Below, one piece after another: positions 19,480 through 27,575 of a stretch of 64,000 nt of DNA. Source of the stretch: Echinicola salinicaeni (lineage in GTDB: Bacteria; Bacteroidota; Bacteroidia; Cytophagales; Cyclobacteriaceae); assembly GCF_014280965.1 (NCBI RefSeq), contig NZ_JACODZ010000009.1, positions 186,001-250,000 on the forward strand. Direction: 5' to 3'. The notes beneath the pieces are model-generated. The model was not told the origin of the DNA. It saw only the letters and a list, made by a program, of their open reading frames with translations, and made no database searches. Within the stretch, counting starts at the first letter, position 1; each line of letters begins with the position of its first letter. A program made the translations under genes and the position numbers.

Positions 19480-21369
19480 ATGTTAACCAACTTATTAGAA
19501 AAAAAAGGTGTAGGACGAATTACCTCCCTATTTTTGTTATCATTTATTTTTATCTCATCTCTAGCTTCTGGTCAGGACCTAAGGCAGATGGAAGCGCTTG
19601 ATAGGGGACTTGTGGCGATTCCGACTGAAGATGGTGGTAATTTTGTGAGCTGGCGTTTACTGGGGACAGAACAGCATGATCTTGGTTTTAACCTTTACCG
19701 AATTTCAAAGTCCGGAGATAGTAAAAAACTTAATCCCACGCCATTGACCAAGGTTAGTAGCTATTTGGACAAAGGAGATTTGGGAAGCAATGTATTGTAT
19801 GAACTGAGAACTGTTATTAATGGTAAAGAGCAGCCATTATCTGAACAGAAAAAGGCATGGGAAAATAATTATTTGTCCATTCCCCTAAAAACCCCAAAAG
19901 GTTATATGCCCAATGACGCTTCTGTAGGGGATTTGAACGGAGATGGTCAATATGAAATTGTATTGCATCAAGCAGGAAAAACTCACGATAATTCCCATAA
20001 AGGCTTGACAGACCCACCTATTCTTCAGGCTTATACCCTTGAGGGGAAGATGCTTTGGGAAATTAATTTAGGCATAAATATCCGTGATGGTGCCCATTAT
20101 ACCCAGTTTATGGTCTACGACCTAGATGGCGATGGCCGGGCTGAAATAGCCTGCAAAACAGCGGACGGTACTACAGATGGATTAGGAACAGTCATTGGTG
20201 ATCCAAAGGCAGATTGGCGCAATAAAGATGGTTATATCTTAGAAGGCCCTGAATTCTTGACAATTTTTGATGGGCTTAGTGGCAAGGCACTGGCCACTAC
20301 GGATTATATTCCTCCAAGATATCCTGGGAAATTAAATCCAAGTACTGAGGAATTGAAGTCCTTATGGGGTGATGGCTATGGTAATCGTATGGATAGGTTT
20401 TTAGCCGGTATTGCTTACCTAGATGGAGAACGCCCCAGCTTGATCATGACCCGCGGATATTATACAAGGACGGTGCTTGCAGCTTGGAATTGGCGGGAAG
20501 GTGAATTGTCTGAAGTATGGACATTTGACAGTGAGGACGGTGATCCTTCGCATAAGCCTTACGGAGGACAAGGTTACCACAGCTTATCGGTGGGAGATAT
20601 AGATGAAGACGGGAAAGATGAGATTGTATTTGGGGCCATGGCCATTGATGATGATGGTTCAGGTATATATAGTACTGGTTTAGGTCATGGAGATGCATTA
20701 CACCTGTCGGATATAGACCCTGAGAGGCCAGGGATGGAAGTCTTTGGGATTCATGAACATGTGAGGCATGAGCATGGGGCCAATTTAAGGGATGCGGCTA
20801 CAGGGGAAATTATTTGGTCTTATCCTTCTCCAGATGTAGGTCGTGGTTTGGCCATTGATATAGACCCTAGGTACCAAGGCTACGAGAGTTGGGCTTCGGG
20901 TGAGGGACTTAAAGGACTTTGGAACGCCAAAGGAGAAATGATTTCTGAAAATAAACCCCGATCATGCAATATGGGGATTTGGTGGAATGGAGACCTGCTC
21001 CGTGAAATCCTCAATGGTGTGGACATAGACAAATGGGATTTTGAAAATGAACGATCCCATAGGATTTTTAGCGGAGTAGATTATACTTTGGCTAAAAACA
21101 ATGGTACAAAGTCCAATCCGGCATTGTGTGCGGATATCTTTGGTGATTGGAGAGAGGAGCTTATCGGAAGAACAGCTGATGGGAGTGAACTGAGAATTTT
21201 TAGTACGACTATACCAACGGAATTCAGGTTTTATACCTTGATGCATGATCCCGTATATCGACTGAGTATTGCTTGGCAAAATGTGGGTTATAATCAGCCA
21301 GCTCATACTGGTTTTTACCTGGGCGCCGGTATGGCTACTCCAGCATCACCGATGATCTCCAACAAATAA
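19480..21369 (+). CDS. Rhamnogalacturonan lyase, polysaccharide lyase family 11
   Basis: This 629-residue secreted enzyme has a signal peptide ending about SLASG-Q. The mature start RQMEALDRGLVAI, the Ig-like N-terminal domain (NFVSWRLLGTEQHDLGFNLYR) and the propeller domain with repeated Ca-binding motifs (GDLNGDGQYEIVLHQAGK, DLDGDGRAEIACKTADG, GDIDEDGKDEIVFG) match PL11 (YesW/YesX type). PL11 enzymes cleave the alternating rhamnose-galacturonate backbone of rhamnogalacturonan I by beta-elimination. It has its own upstream gap of 252 bp after the SusD terminator and is followed by another hairpin terminator, so it may be a separate transcript. Family assignment is firm; exact substrate is inferred. 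Confidence 0.92.
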   Translation: MLTNLLEKKGVGRITSLFLLSFIFISSLASGQDLRQMEALDRGLVAIPTEDGGNFVSWRLLGTEQHDLGFNLYRISKSGDSKKLNPTPLTKVSSYLDKGDLGSNVLYELRTVINGKEQPLSEQKKAWENNYLSIPLKTPKGYMPNDASVGDLNGDGQYEIVLHQAGKTHDNSHKGLTDPPILQAYTLEGKMLWEINLGINIRDGAHYTQFMVYDLDGDGRAEIACKTADGTTDGLGTVIGDPKADWRNKDGYILEGPEFLTIFDGLSGKALATTDYIPPRYPGKLNPSTEELKSLWGDGYGNRMDRFLAGIAYLDGERPSLIMTRGYYTRTVLAAWNWREGELSEVWTFDSEDGDPSHKPYGGQGYHSLSVGDIDEDGKDEIVFGAMAIDDDGSGIYSTGLGHGDALHLSDIDPERPGMEVFGIHEHVRHEHGANLRDAATGEIIWSYPSPDVGRGLAIDIDPRYQGYESWASGEGLKGLWNAKGEMISENKPRSCNMGIWWNGDLLREILNGVDIDKWDFENERSHRIFSGVDYTLAKNNGTKSNPALCADIFGDWREELIGRTADGSELRIFSTTIPTEFRFYTLMHDPVYRLSIAWQNVGYNQPAHTGFYLGAGMATPASPMISNK

Positions 21370-21501
21370 TAAGACTTGTAAATGGATTATATGAAAAACG
21401 ATTAAAAGAATTTTCTTTATTTATTAACTCTAATTACTCAAACTGGAATAGATGGGGATTCAGCTTATTTTTATCAAAATTCACAGTTTGATTTAACCAT
21501 T

Positions 21502-21535
21502 ATATAGGTCCTGTTATTTATCAGGACCTATATTT
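21502..21535 (+). terminator. Terminator after the PL11 lyase gene
   Basis: A 12-bp stem, ATATAGGTCCTG (21502-21513) with CAGGACCTATAT (21522-21533), has an 8-nt loop and is followed by TT then C TT. The T run is short, so the hairpin is clear but termination strength is uncertain. Confidence 0.7.
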
Positions 21536-21611
21536 CTTAATTCATCACCAGCTTTAGTAGACTTATTAGGATCTATTAAAAAGGTTATTACAGCATAATG
21601 ATTAACAAGCC

Positions 21612-24600
21612 ATGACTAGAAGGAATTCAATTTTCAGACTTTCTATTTTTTTATTAATCTTTCAATTGTTGACGATTGAACTTAGCTATGGAAATAAAAT
21701 TTCAAAAAAAGCATGGCTATTCACAAATACAGTTAACTTTTCTGAGTCCAAAACGAGCATCAGAAGCCATCATGAGAAACCTAATTGGTGGAAGTACTTT
21801 TCGAATTATTATAGCACTTTTGAGGAAAAGGTTGAACGTGAGTCGAAAGATAATAGTATTGACCTGGAGGCTATCAATGCGGTAAAAAATAGGGTATTAT
21901 TTAAAAAGGAAGAAAGTGGGGAAATTTTTATAGATCATGGTGAAGCTGAGGTAGTAAAAGCGGCCTTGTCCATGCTGCAGAAAGATTTGAAATCAGTTTT
22001 TGATGCAGCGCTTGATATTAATTCAAAAGAACCAAGGCATGCTAAGGTGATTGTGGGAACTGTAGGGAATAGCGAGGTTATAAGCGAATTGGAAGAAAAG
22101 GGATTGGTAGACCTCTCTACGGTAAGGGGACAATGGGAGGCTTATTTGATCAAAAATATAAATTGGCAAGGGGAAGAGGTCTTAGTAATTGCAGGTAGTG
22201 ATAGTAGGGGGACAGCTTATGGTGTTCTTGAATTATCAAGAATTATAGGGGTTTCACCTTGGGTATGGTGGGCTGATGTGGTCCCTGAGCAACAAGATGT
22301 ATTTGAAATTCCTGAGAATTTATTCATTACAGATGCGCCTAAAGTTAAATTTAGAGGTGTTTTTCTCAATGATGAAGATTGGGGATTGCAGCCTTGGGCT
22401 GCAAAGACTTTTGAACCTGAAACCGGTGATATTGGTCCCAAAACCTATGAAAAAATTTTTCAATTACTTCTACGGATGAAGGCCAATACGATATGGCCAG
22501 CCATGCATCCTTCTACCAAAGCATTTTATACCATTCCAGGAAATCAGGCAATGGCAGCGAAGTATCAAATACACATAGGAACTTCACATGCGGAGCCGAT
22601 GCTTAGGAACAATGTAGATGAGTGGGACCATAAACGATATGGAGAATATAATTACGCCAGCAACAAAGAAATGGTCAAGCAATACTGGCAGGACCGGGTA
22701 AGCGAATTAAAAGAAGATGACCGCTATATTGTTACCTTGGGGATGCGGGGCATACATGATTCAGGTATGCAAGGTGATTTTACCACTGAAGAGCGCGTGA
22801 AAATGCTCGAAAACATTATTGGAGATCAAAGGAAAATGTTGAAGAATACCCTTAATAAGGATATTACGGATATTCCACAGGCATTTGTTCCCTATAAAGA
22901 AGTCTTGGAAATTTATAGTGAGGGAGCCAAGGTTCCTGAAGATGTAACCCTTGTGTGGCCAGATGATAATCACGGCTATATAAGACAGCTTTCCAATAAA
23001 GCTGAGCGCATGCGTTCCGGTGGAGCAGGAGTATACTATCATATATCATATTGGGGGCGTCCGCATGACTTTTTATGGCTAGAATCAGTTCCTGTATCAT
23101 TGATATGGGAGGAAATGAACAAGGCTTATCATACCAATGCCAAAGATATCTGGATTGTCAATGTCGGAGATATCAAACCCAATGAAATCGGTTTAAGTTT
23201 TTTTTTGGAGATGGCTTGGAATCCGTCCCAGTTCTCGCCAGAAAGCCTAAATACTTATTATACCCATTTTGCAATAGAGCAGTTTGGAGAGACTCATGGC
23301 CATGAAATCGGAGAAATACTTTCGCATTATTTTCAATTGGGCTTTTCCAGAAAACCTGAACATATGGGATGGACTAGTGTATATCCCAATACGGATATTC
23401 AAGATCCAGAATTATCCATGTTTAATAACGGAGATGAAGTACAGCAGCGATTGGATGCTTATATTCAGTTGGAGCAGCAGGTTGAAGCATTGCAAAATAA
23501 AATACCTGAAAATTTGAAGGATGCATTTTATCAGTTGGTGGGCTATAAAGTATTGGGTGCTGCTAATATGAACAAGAAGCTATTGTATGCTTACAAAAGT
23601 AGGGTTTATGCAGGGCAAGGAAGAAATAGTGCGAATATATATGCAAAAAAGTCGAAGCAGGCCTTTGAAAAAATTAAAGAGATAACTGAAAGCTATAATC
23701 AACTAAATGGAGGAAAATGGTCATATATGATGACCGATAATCCTAGAAAGCTTCCCGTTTATGGTATGCCTGAAACAGGTGCCGAGTTAAATCATTCAGA
23801 AAAGATTGGAGGGGGTATTATTCCTGAAGGCTTCACTGAGGCTGTAAAGCCAGATACAGAAGTTGCTTTACCTGGCTTTGTCTCTTCTACAGATCGGGAA
23901 TATTTTATAGATATTTTTAGTTCAGGTCAGGAAGCAATAAGTTGGACAGCCCTCTCCAATGATCCATGGATCCAAATTTCCGCACAGGAAGGCAAGACGA
24001 CTACTGAAGATCGAATTTGGGTGTCGGTTGACTGGTCCCTTTTTCCAAAAAACCAACATAGAACTTCATTTATTGAATTAGATTTAAGTGGAGATACTTA
24101 TAAGGTACAGGTAAATGCCAAGCAATTAGATATCACTGGAAATCAAGCAATATTTGTGGAAGATAATGGCACTGTTTCTATAGAGGCAGAGCATTTCAGT
24201 GGATTACAAAATATTACAGGTGCTGAATGGAAGATCATACAGGGGCTAGGGAGGCAAAATGATGCCGTGGGAACTTTTCCGGTATCTGCAATACCTCTCC
24301 CTATTGAGAAAAAGCAGGTGCCAACTCTTTCGTATCAGTTCATAAGTCCATCCAGCGGCAAAGTCAAACTTAGGGTTCATTGTTTGCCCTCTCAGCCTAT
24401 CAATGAAGATTATGGCCTTAGGTTTTTAGTAAGTATTGATGGCGCGGACCCTATCCTTATGGATGCTTCACTCAAGGAGGCCATGGATGAGCATAACGGG
24501 GAGTGGAAGACCAATGTACTACGTGCTGTGAATTTTGTTGAGACGGAAATAAGTTTGCCAAATACAGGAATGCATACCTTAGAAATCACCATGGTGGATC

Positions 24601-24686
24601 CCGGTGTGGTAATCGATAAAATGGAGATAATAATTAACGATGAGCCAGTTACTTATTTTGGTGCGAGGGAAACCAGAAACCAATAA
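21612..24686 (+). CDS. Alpha-glucuronidase, glycoside hydrolase family 115
   Basis: This 1024-residue secreted enzyme has an N-terminal hydrophobic signal (RLSIFLLIFQLLTIELSYG). An N-terminal alpha/beta domain (about residues 100-215: AKVIVGTVGNSEVISELEEKG and VIAGSDSRGTAYGVLELSR) precedes the catalytic region (about 240-600), with FRGVFLNDEDWGLQPWA, NTIWPAMHP, LVWPDDNHGYIRQL, YHISYWGRPHDFLWL and IWIVNVGDIKPNE, all typical of GH115. C-terminal beta-sandwich domains follow, ending VIDKMEIIINDEPV. GH115 enzymes remove glucuronic acid or its 4-O-methyl ether from xylan, and some act on other glucuronylated glycans. The next gene, mannonate dehydratase, lies downstream in the glucuronate pathway, so released glucuronate could feed it. 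Confidence 0.93.
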   Translation: MTRRNSIFRLSIFLLIFQLLTIELSYGNKISKKAWLFTNTVNFSESKTSIRSHHEKPNWWKYFSNYYSTFEEKVERESKDNSIDLEAINAVKNRVLFKKEESGEIFIDHGEAEVVKAALSMLQKDLKSVFDAALDINSKEPRHAKVIVGTVGNSEVISELEEKGLVDLSTVRGQWEAYLIKNINWQGEEVLVIAGSDSRGTAYGVLELSRIIGVSPWVWWADVVPEQQDVFEIPENLFITDAPKVKFRGVFLNDEDWGLQPWAAKTFEPETGDIGPKTYEKIFQLLLRMKANTIWPAMHPSTKAFYTIPGNQAMAAKYQIHIGTSHAEPMLRNNVDEWDHKRYGEYNYASNKEMVKQYWQDRVSELKEDDRYIVTLGMRGIHDSGMQGDFTTEERVKMLENIIGDQRKMLKNTLNKDITDIPQAFVPYKEVLEIYSEGAKVPEDVTLVWPDDNHGYIRQLSNKAERMRSGGAGVYYHISYWGRPHDFLWLESVPVSLIWEEMNKAYHTNAKDIWIVNVGDIKPNEIGLSFFLEMAWNPSQFSPESLNTYYTHFAIEQFGETHGHEIGEILSHYFQLGFSRKPEHMGWTSVYPNTDIQDPELSMFNNGDEVQQRLDAYIQLEQQVEALQNKIPENLKDAFYQLVGYKVLGAANMNKKLLYAYKSRVYAGQGRNSANIYAKKSKQAFEKIKEITESYNQLNGGKWSYMMTDNPRKLPVYGMPETGAELNHSEKIGGGIIPEGFTEAVKPDTEVALPGFVSSTDREYFIDIFSSGQEAISWTALSNDPWIQISAQEGKTTTEDRIWVSVDWSLFPKNQHRTSFIELDLSGDTYKVQVNAKQLDITGNQAIFVEDNGTVSIEAEHFSGLQNITGAEWKIIQGLGRQNDAVGTFPVSAIPLPIEKKQVPTLSYQFISPSSGKVKLRVHCLPSQPINEDYGLRFLVSIDGADPILMDASLKEAMDEHNGEWKTNVLRAVNFVETEISLPNTGMHTLEITMVDPGVVIDKMEIIINDEPVTYFGARETRNQ

Positions 24687-24810
24687 TTGATAAGAACTAC
24701 GTTAATTTTTGTCCTAGAAAATAAAGCGAATATTACATAGTTCGGTCTTATTGTCTGGGGAACTTGTATTGTTAAAGAAGATCTTAATAATAGTATTAAA
24801 TACAAAGATA

Positions 24811-26007
24811 ATGGCTTTAGAAAAGACTTGGCGTTGGTTTGGGGAAAATGATTCCATCACATTAGCACAACTTAAACAGATGGGTGTGGAAGGAGTGGTC
24901 ACGGCTTTACATCATATTCCGAACGGAGAAGTATGGACCATAGATGAAATCCAGAAAGTTAAAAATAAGATTGAAAAAGCGGGCATGCGTTGGAGTGTAG
25001 TGGAAAGTCTACCTGTAAGTGAAGGAATTAAAACCCATTCTAATGATCGACCCAGATTAATCGCCAACTATCAACAATCAATTAGAAATTTAGGAGCATG
25101 TGGGATAAATACCATTTGTTATAATTTTATGCCTGTTCTTGACTGGGCCAGAACGGATCTCCAGTACAAGCTTCCAAATGGAGCGGAATCTATGTACTTT
25201 GATTATCCCACTTTTGTAGCTTTTGATGTCTTTATACTTAAGCGCCCTGGGGCAGAGCAGGACTATCCTGCACCAATATTGAAAAAGGCCAAAGTAATAA
25301 TCCAATCTATGACTGATGAAGAAGCGGAGAAGTTGGTGAATAATATTATAATTGCTACTCAACAGTTTATTGATGGAGTGGTCGATAGTTCAAGTCTTGA
25401 CCCAAAAAAAGAATTCCTTTCCTATATTGATGTCTATAAAAATATAGACAGGGAAAAGTTGCGTGAGCACTTAAAGGCTTTTTTAGATGAGGTGGTACCT
25501 GTGGCTGAAGAGGTAGGAGTGAGGATGGCCATTCATCCAGATGATCCTCCATTTTCATTGCTAGGCTTGCCAAGGATTATGAGTCAAATGGAAGATTATG
25601 AATGGTTACTGAATGCCCAAGAATCTGAAAGCAATGGAATAACTTTTTGTGTGGGTTCACTTTCTGCGCTTAAACAGAACAAGCTTCTAGAAATTATTGA
25701 TAAAACTGGAGATCGAATTCACTTTGTGCATCTTCGAAATACTGAAGTTTTGGAAGATGGTAGTTTTTATGAATCAGGGCACTTAACAGGATCCCAAGAT
25801 ATGGTCAATATTCTTGAAGCGTTATTAAAAGAGCAAAAGCGTAGAAAATTTTCTGGCCGTAAGGATTTCTTGATGCCTTTTCGTCCTGATCATGGTCTTA
25901 AGCTACTGTCTGATTTCAAGGGTAACTTTAATCCAGGCTACCCATTAATAGGCCGCCTTAAAGGTCTGGCAGAAATAGAGGGAATAATGAAAGGTTTAGA
26001 GGCTTAA
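24811..26007 (+). CDS. uxuA: Mannonate dehydratase
   Basis: This cytoplasmic enzyme converts D-mannonate to 2-keto-3-deoxy-D-gluconate in the hexuronate pathway. I place the start at the ATG at 24811 (398 residues, MALEKTWRWFGENDSITLAQ) because known UxuA proteins begin this way; a TTG 20 codons earlier would add a hydrophobic stretch without homology. Typical segments are GVEGVVTALHHIPNGEVW, VVESLPVSEGIKTHS, IRNLGACGINTICYNFMPVL, RMAIHPDDPPFSLLGLPRI, ITFCVGSLSA, IHFVHLRNTE and the C-terminal MPFRPDHGLKLL. It is 124 bp downstream of the GH115 gene and probably co-expressed. The uronate isomerase and mannonate reductase needed before it are not in this window. Confidence 0.95.
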   Translation: MALEKTWRWFGENDSITLAQLKQMGVEGVVTALHHIPNGEVWTIDEIQKVKNKIEKAGMRWSVVESLPVSEGIKTHSNDRPRLIANYQQSIRNLGACGINTICYNFMPVLDWARTDLQYKLPNGAESMYFDYPTFVAFDVFILKRPGAEQDYPAPILKKAKVIIQSMTDEEAEKLVNNIIIATQQFIDGVVDSSSLDPKKEFLSYIDVYKNIDREKLREHLKAFLDEVVPVAEEVGVRMAIHPDDPPFSLLGLPRIMSQMEDYEWLLNAQESESNGITFCVGSLSALKQNKLLEIIDKTGDRIHFVHLRNTEVLEDGSFYESGHLTGSQDMVNILEALLKEQKRRKFSGRKDFLMPFRPDHGLKLLSDFKGNFNPGYPLIGRLKGLAEIEGIMKGLEA

Positions 26008-26269
26008 GCTTATTAAACCCTAGATAAGTATTAGGCTATCTATTAATAGGGAAGTTTCATAGTTCTTCATAAATGATGGTGAGTCGAATTTTATCAAACA
26101 TATTTCAAGTTATTGGTTATAATAAAAAGCTGAATCACAAAAACGGACTTTATTTACACCTTGTTTGCCTTTATTTCTCTTTTGGAAATAGGTGTTGGTA
26201 CTTTTTGTTGAATGATGGTTGAATGCTTTTATTTATAATATTTCCAAGAAAACTTTGCACTGGTAGTAA

Positions 26270-26396
26270 AGTATCCCCTAGACATCCCCAAGGAATCTAC
26301 AAAGAAACTATTAAGGAGAGGCAAGGAAAGTAGGAGTAAAGAGGAGATACAGTGGGAACATCGAGGAGACATAGTGGGAACGTCTAGGGGACGTCC
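26270..26396. repeat. Degenerate 11-bp-period tandem array (array A)
   Basis: Six consecutive 11-mers in register run 26330-26395: GTAGGAGTAAA, GAGGAGATACA, GTGGGAACATC, GAGGAGACATA, GTGGGAACGTC, TAGGGGACGTC. At the left end (about 26270-26291) the same type of unit occurs on the opposite strand (on the minus strand TGGGGATGTC then TAGGGGATAC). The array ends can therefore pair over a 10-bp core: TCCCCTAGAC at the left with GTCTAGGGGA at the right. No protein-coding reading is apparent. Two more arrays with an 11-bp period occur at 30730 and 56335. Confidence 0.7.
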
Positions 26397-26537
26397 AAAT
26401 TATATTTGGTCAGTAAAGTAGGATAGACTTGGTTTTTTCCTTAGAATATTACCTGTTTTCGAATAGTCCGATGGGATGTATTGATTATTTTTGGATCAAT
26501 TGATGGGTTTTAATGAACAGCCTTTTATCTTAGATTT

Positions 26538-26545
26538 TAAGTTTG
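26538..26545 (+). promoter_or_regulatory. Probable -7 box of the moaE-like gene, inside an inverted repeat
   Basis: TAAGTTTG fits the Bacteroidota -7 consensus and sits 36 bp before the start codon. It lies within an 8-bp inverted repeat, TTAAGTTT (26537-26544) with AAACTTAA (26553-26560), which could be an operator or a leader hairpin. No clear -33 element was seen. Confidence 0.4.
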
Positions 26546-26581
26546 TAATGCTAAACTTAAATATTTAGTAGCTTTTCAGTT

Positions 26582-27028
26582 ATGGAAAAAACGCGTAAGA
26601 TTAAAGATATATTTATTGAAGGAGCTATCCCTCCGGATAAAATTGCTAAATCAATAGCAAATCACAGTACCAAAACGGCCATTGGAGGACATTCAATATT
26701 TTTAGGGCAGATCAGAGAAGATAAAAAGAACGGAAGAAATGTAGTGGCGATAGAATATACCGCTTATAGGGACATGGTATTGGAGAAGGCAAGAGAAATC
26801 AGAGAGGAAACTTTTTCCAAGTATGATCTTACTTGTATGCATATCTACCATAGCTTGGGAGAAGTGAAAGTTGGTGAAATTTGTCTGTTCGTTTTTACAT
26901 CATCTGCCCATAGAAAAGCAGCAATTAAAGCTTGTAATGAATTGGTGGAGCGAATCAAATCAGAACTTCCAATTTGGGGAAAGGAAATTTTTGATGACCA
27001 AAGTGAGGAATGGAAAGTGAATACTTAA
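26582..27028 (+). CDS. moaE: Molybdopterin synthase catalytic subunit-like protein
   Basis: This 148-residue cytoplasmic protein matches MoaE, which with MoaD adds dithiolene sulfur to precursor Z to form molybdopterin. Visible family features are GGHSIFLGQIREDKKNGR, IEYTAYRDMVLEKA, IYHSLGEVKVGEICLFVFTSSAHRKAAIKACNELVERIKSEL (cited in parts) and the C-terminal PIWGKE. The lysine in IKS corresponds to the first active-site Lys of E. coli MoaE (K119). The usual WKRE or WKKE is WGKE here, so the second Lys (K126) appears shifted by one residue. The neighbour on the opposite strand encodes a molybdenum hydroxylase that needs this cofactor. No moaD, moaA or moaC gene is in the window. Confidence 0.88.
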   Translation: MEKTRKIKDIFIEGAIPPDKIAKSIANHSTKTAIGGHSIFLGQIREDKKNGRNVVAIEYTAYRDMVLEKAREIREETFSKYDLTCMHIYHSLGEVKVGEICLFVFTSSAHRKAAIKACNELVERIKSELPIWGKEIFDDQSEEWKVNT

Positions 27029-27125
27029 GGGAATGGGTACCTCTCCAATTTTTAGGAATCATCTTCTAAACGATAAGGCTGGGAAGTGAATTAGATACTA
27101 AAGATTTCATTTTACAGGAATCAGA

Positions 27126-27314
27126 AAAAGAGGCTGCCTCAAAAATCCAGGCCTTGTGATTGTAGCGATAGCGAAGAGAAGACTGACTTCCTTCAGGCAG
27201 GCAATCTCCCCATAAGTACAATGTGAGTGTTTCGAGATCACTTTGCTTCGCTCGTGATAGCCTGTTCCGGTCTCGATCGGGGACATATTTTAAACTTTTG
27301 AGACAGCCTTTTTT
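27126..27314. mobile_element. MITE-like element with terminal inverted repeats
   Basis: This is a roughly 189-bp non-coding segment between the convergent moaE-like and Mo-hydroxylase genes. The ends are inverted repeats: AGGCTGCCTCAAAA at 27131-27144 pairs with TTTTGAGACAGCCT at 27296-27309 with one mismatch, and A/T-rich pairing extends a few bases outward. Ends of the GGCTGTCTCAAAA type occur in some insertion sequences of Bacteroidota (general knowledge), so a non-autonomous IS derivative is likely. No transposase remnant and no certain target duplication were found. Confidence 0.55.
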
Positions 27315-27354
27315 ATTGAGCTATAGGTTTGATTTAGTAATGATGAGAATTCTT

Positions 27355-27530
27355 ATATATGATTATCCGTTTTAAAACCAGTAAACTTATTTCTCTCAGC
27401 CTGTCCGGATTTATCGGGAGATTCCACGGATCTACACAGATTTAATTTAGTGTTTCTGAGAGATATGTGTTCTCTTTTTAGCAAATGTTCTGAATGGTAA
27501 AACTTACTGGTACAATTGCGGATATACATA
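27355..27530 (+). repeat. 176-bp dispersed intergenic element, copy 1
   Basis: This 176-bp block is repeated at 44982-45157 with six differences and no indels (about 97% identity). It begins ATATATGATTATCCG, contains ATTCCACGGATC and ends GCGGATATACATA. No ORF is conserved. A 12-bp hairpin (27528-27555) follows directly. It lies between convergent genes. Confidence 0.85.
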
Positions 27531-27555
27531 TTCCTATATTATTATATAGGAATAT
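27528..27555. terminator. Hairpin between convergent genes, adjoining the 176-bp element
   Basis: A perfect 12-bp stem, ATATTCCTATAT (27528-27539) with ATATAGGAATAT (27544-27555), has a 4-nt loop. It is 20 bp beyond the stop codon of the minus-strand Mo hydroxylase and could act as its terminator, although the stem is AT-rich and has no clear U tract. Confidence 0.45.
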
Positions 27556-27575
27556 CATATCTGTTTCGTGGATCA

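Larger units (their letters stand above)
26008..26581. other. Repeat-bearing intergenic region between uxuA and the moaE-like gene
   Basis: This 574-bp region has no credible ORF. It contains the 11-bp-period array at 26270-26396 and a promoter-like TAAGTTTG before the moaE-like gene. The remaining sequence is AT-rich and I see nothing else. Confidence 0.6.
27029..27575. other. Intergenic region made largely of repeats
   Basis: This 547-bp stretch between the convergent moaE-like and Mo-hydroxylase genes contains the MITE-like element, the 176-bp element and a hairpin. About 95 bp after the moaE-like stop show nothing notable. Confidence 0.6.

Noticed and set aside
24751-24810. Upstream TTG extension of uxuA
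   Set aside because: The added 20 residues are hydrophobic and do not resemble UxuA N-termini; the ATG at 24811 gives the usual start.
27355-27530. 176-bp element as a group II intron, retron or riboswitch
   Set aside because: It is far too short for an intron, no reverse transcriptase is linked, and I recognise no known riboswitch core. Its position away from start codons also argues against a riboswitch.
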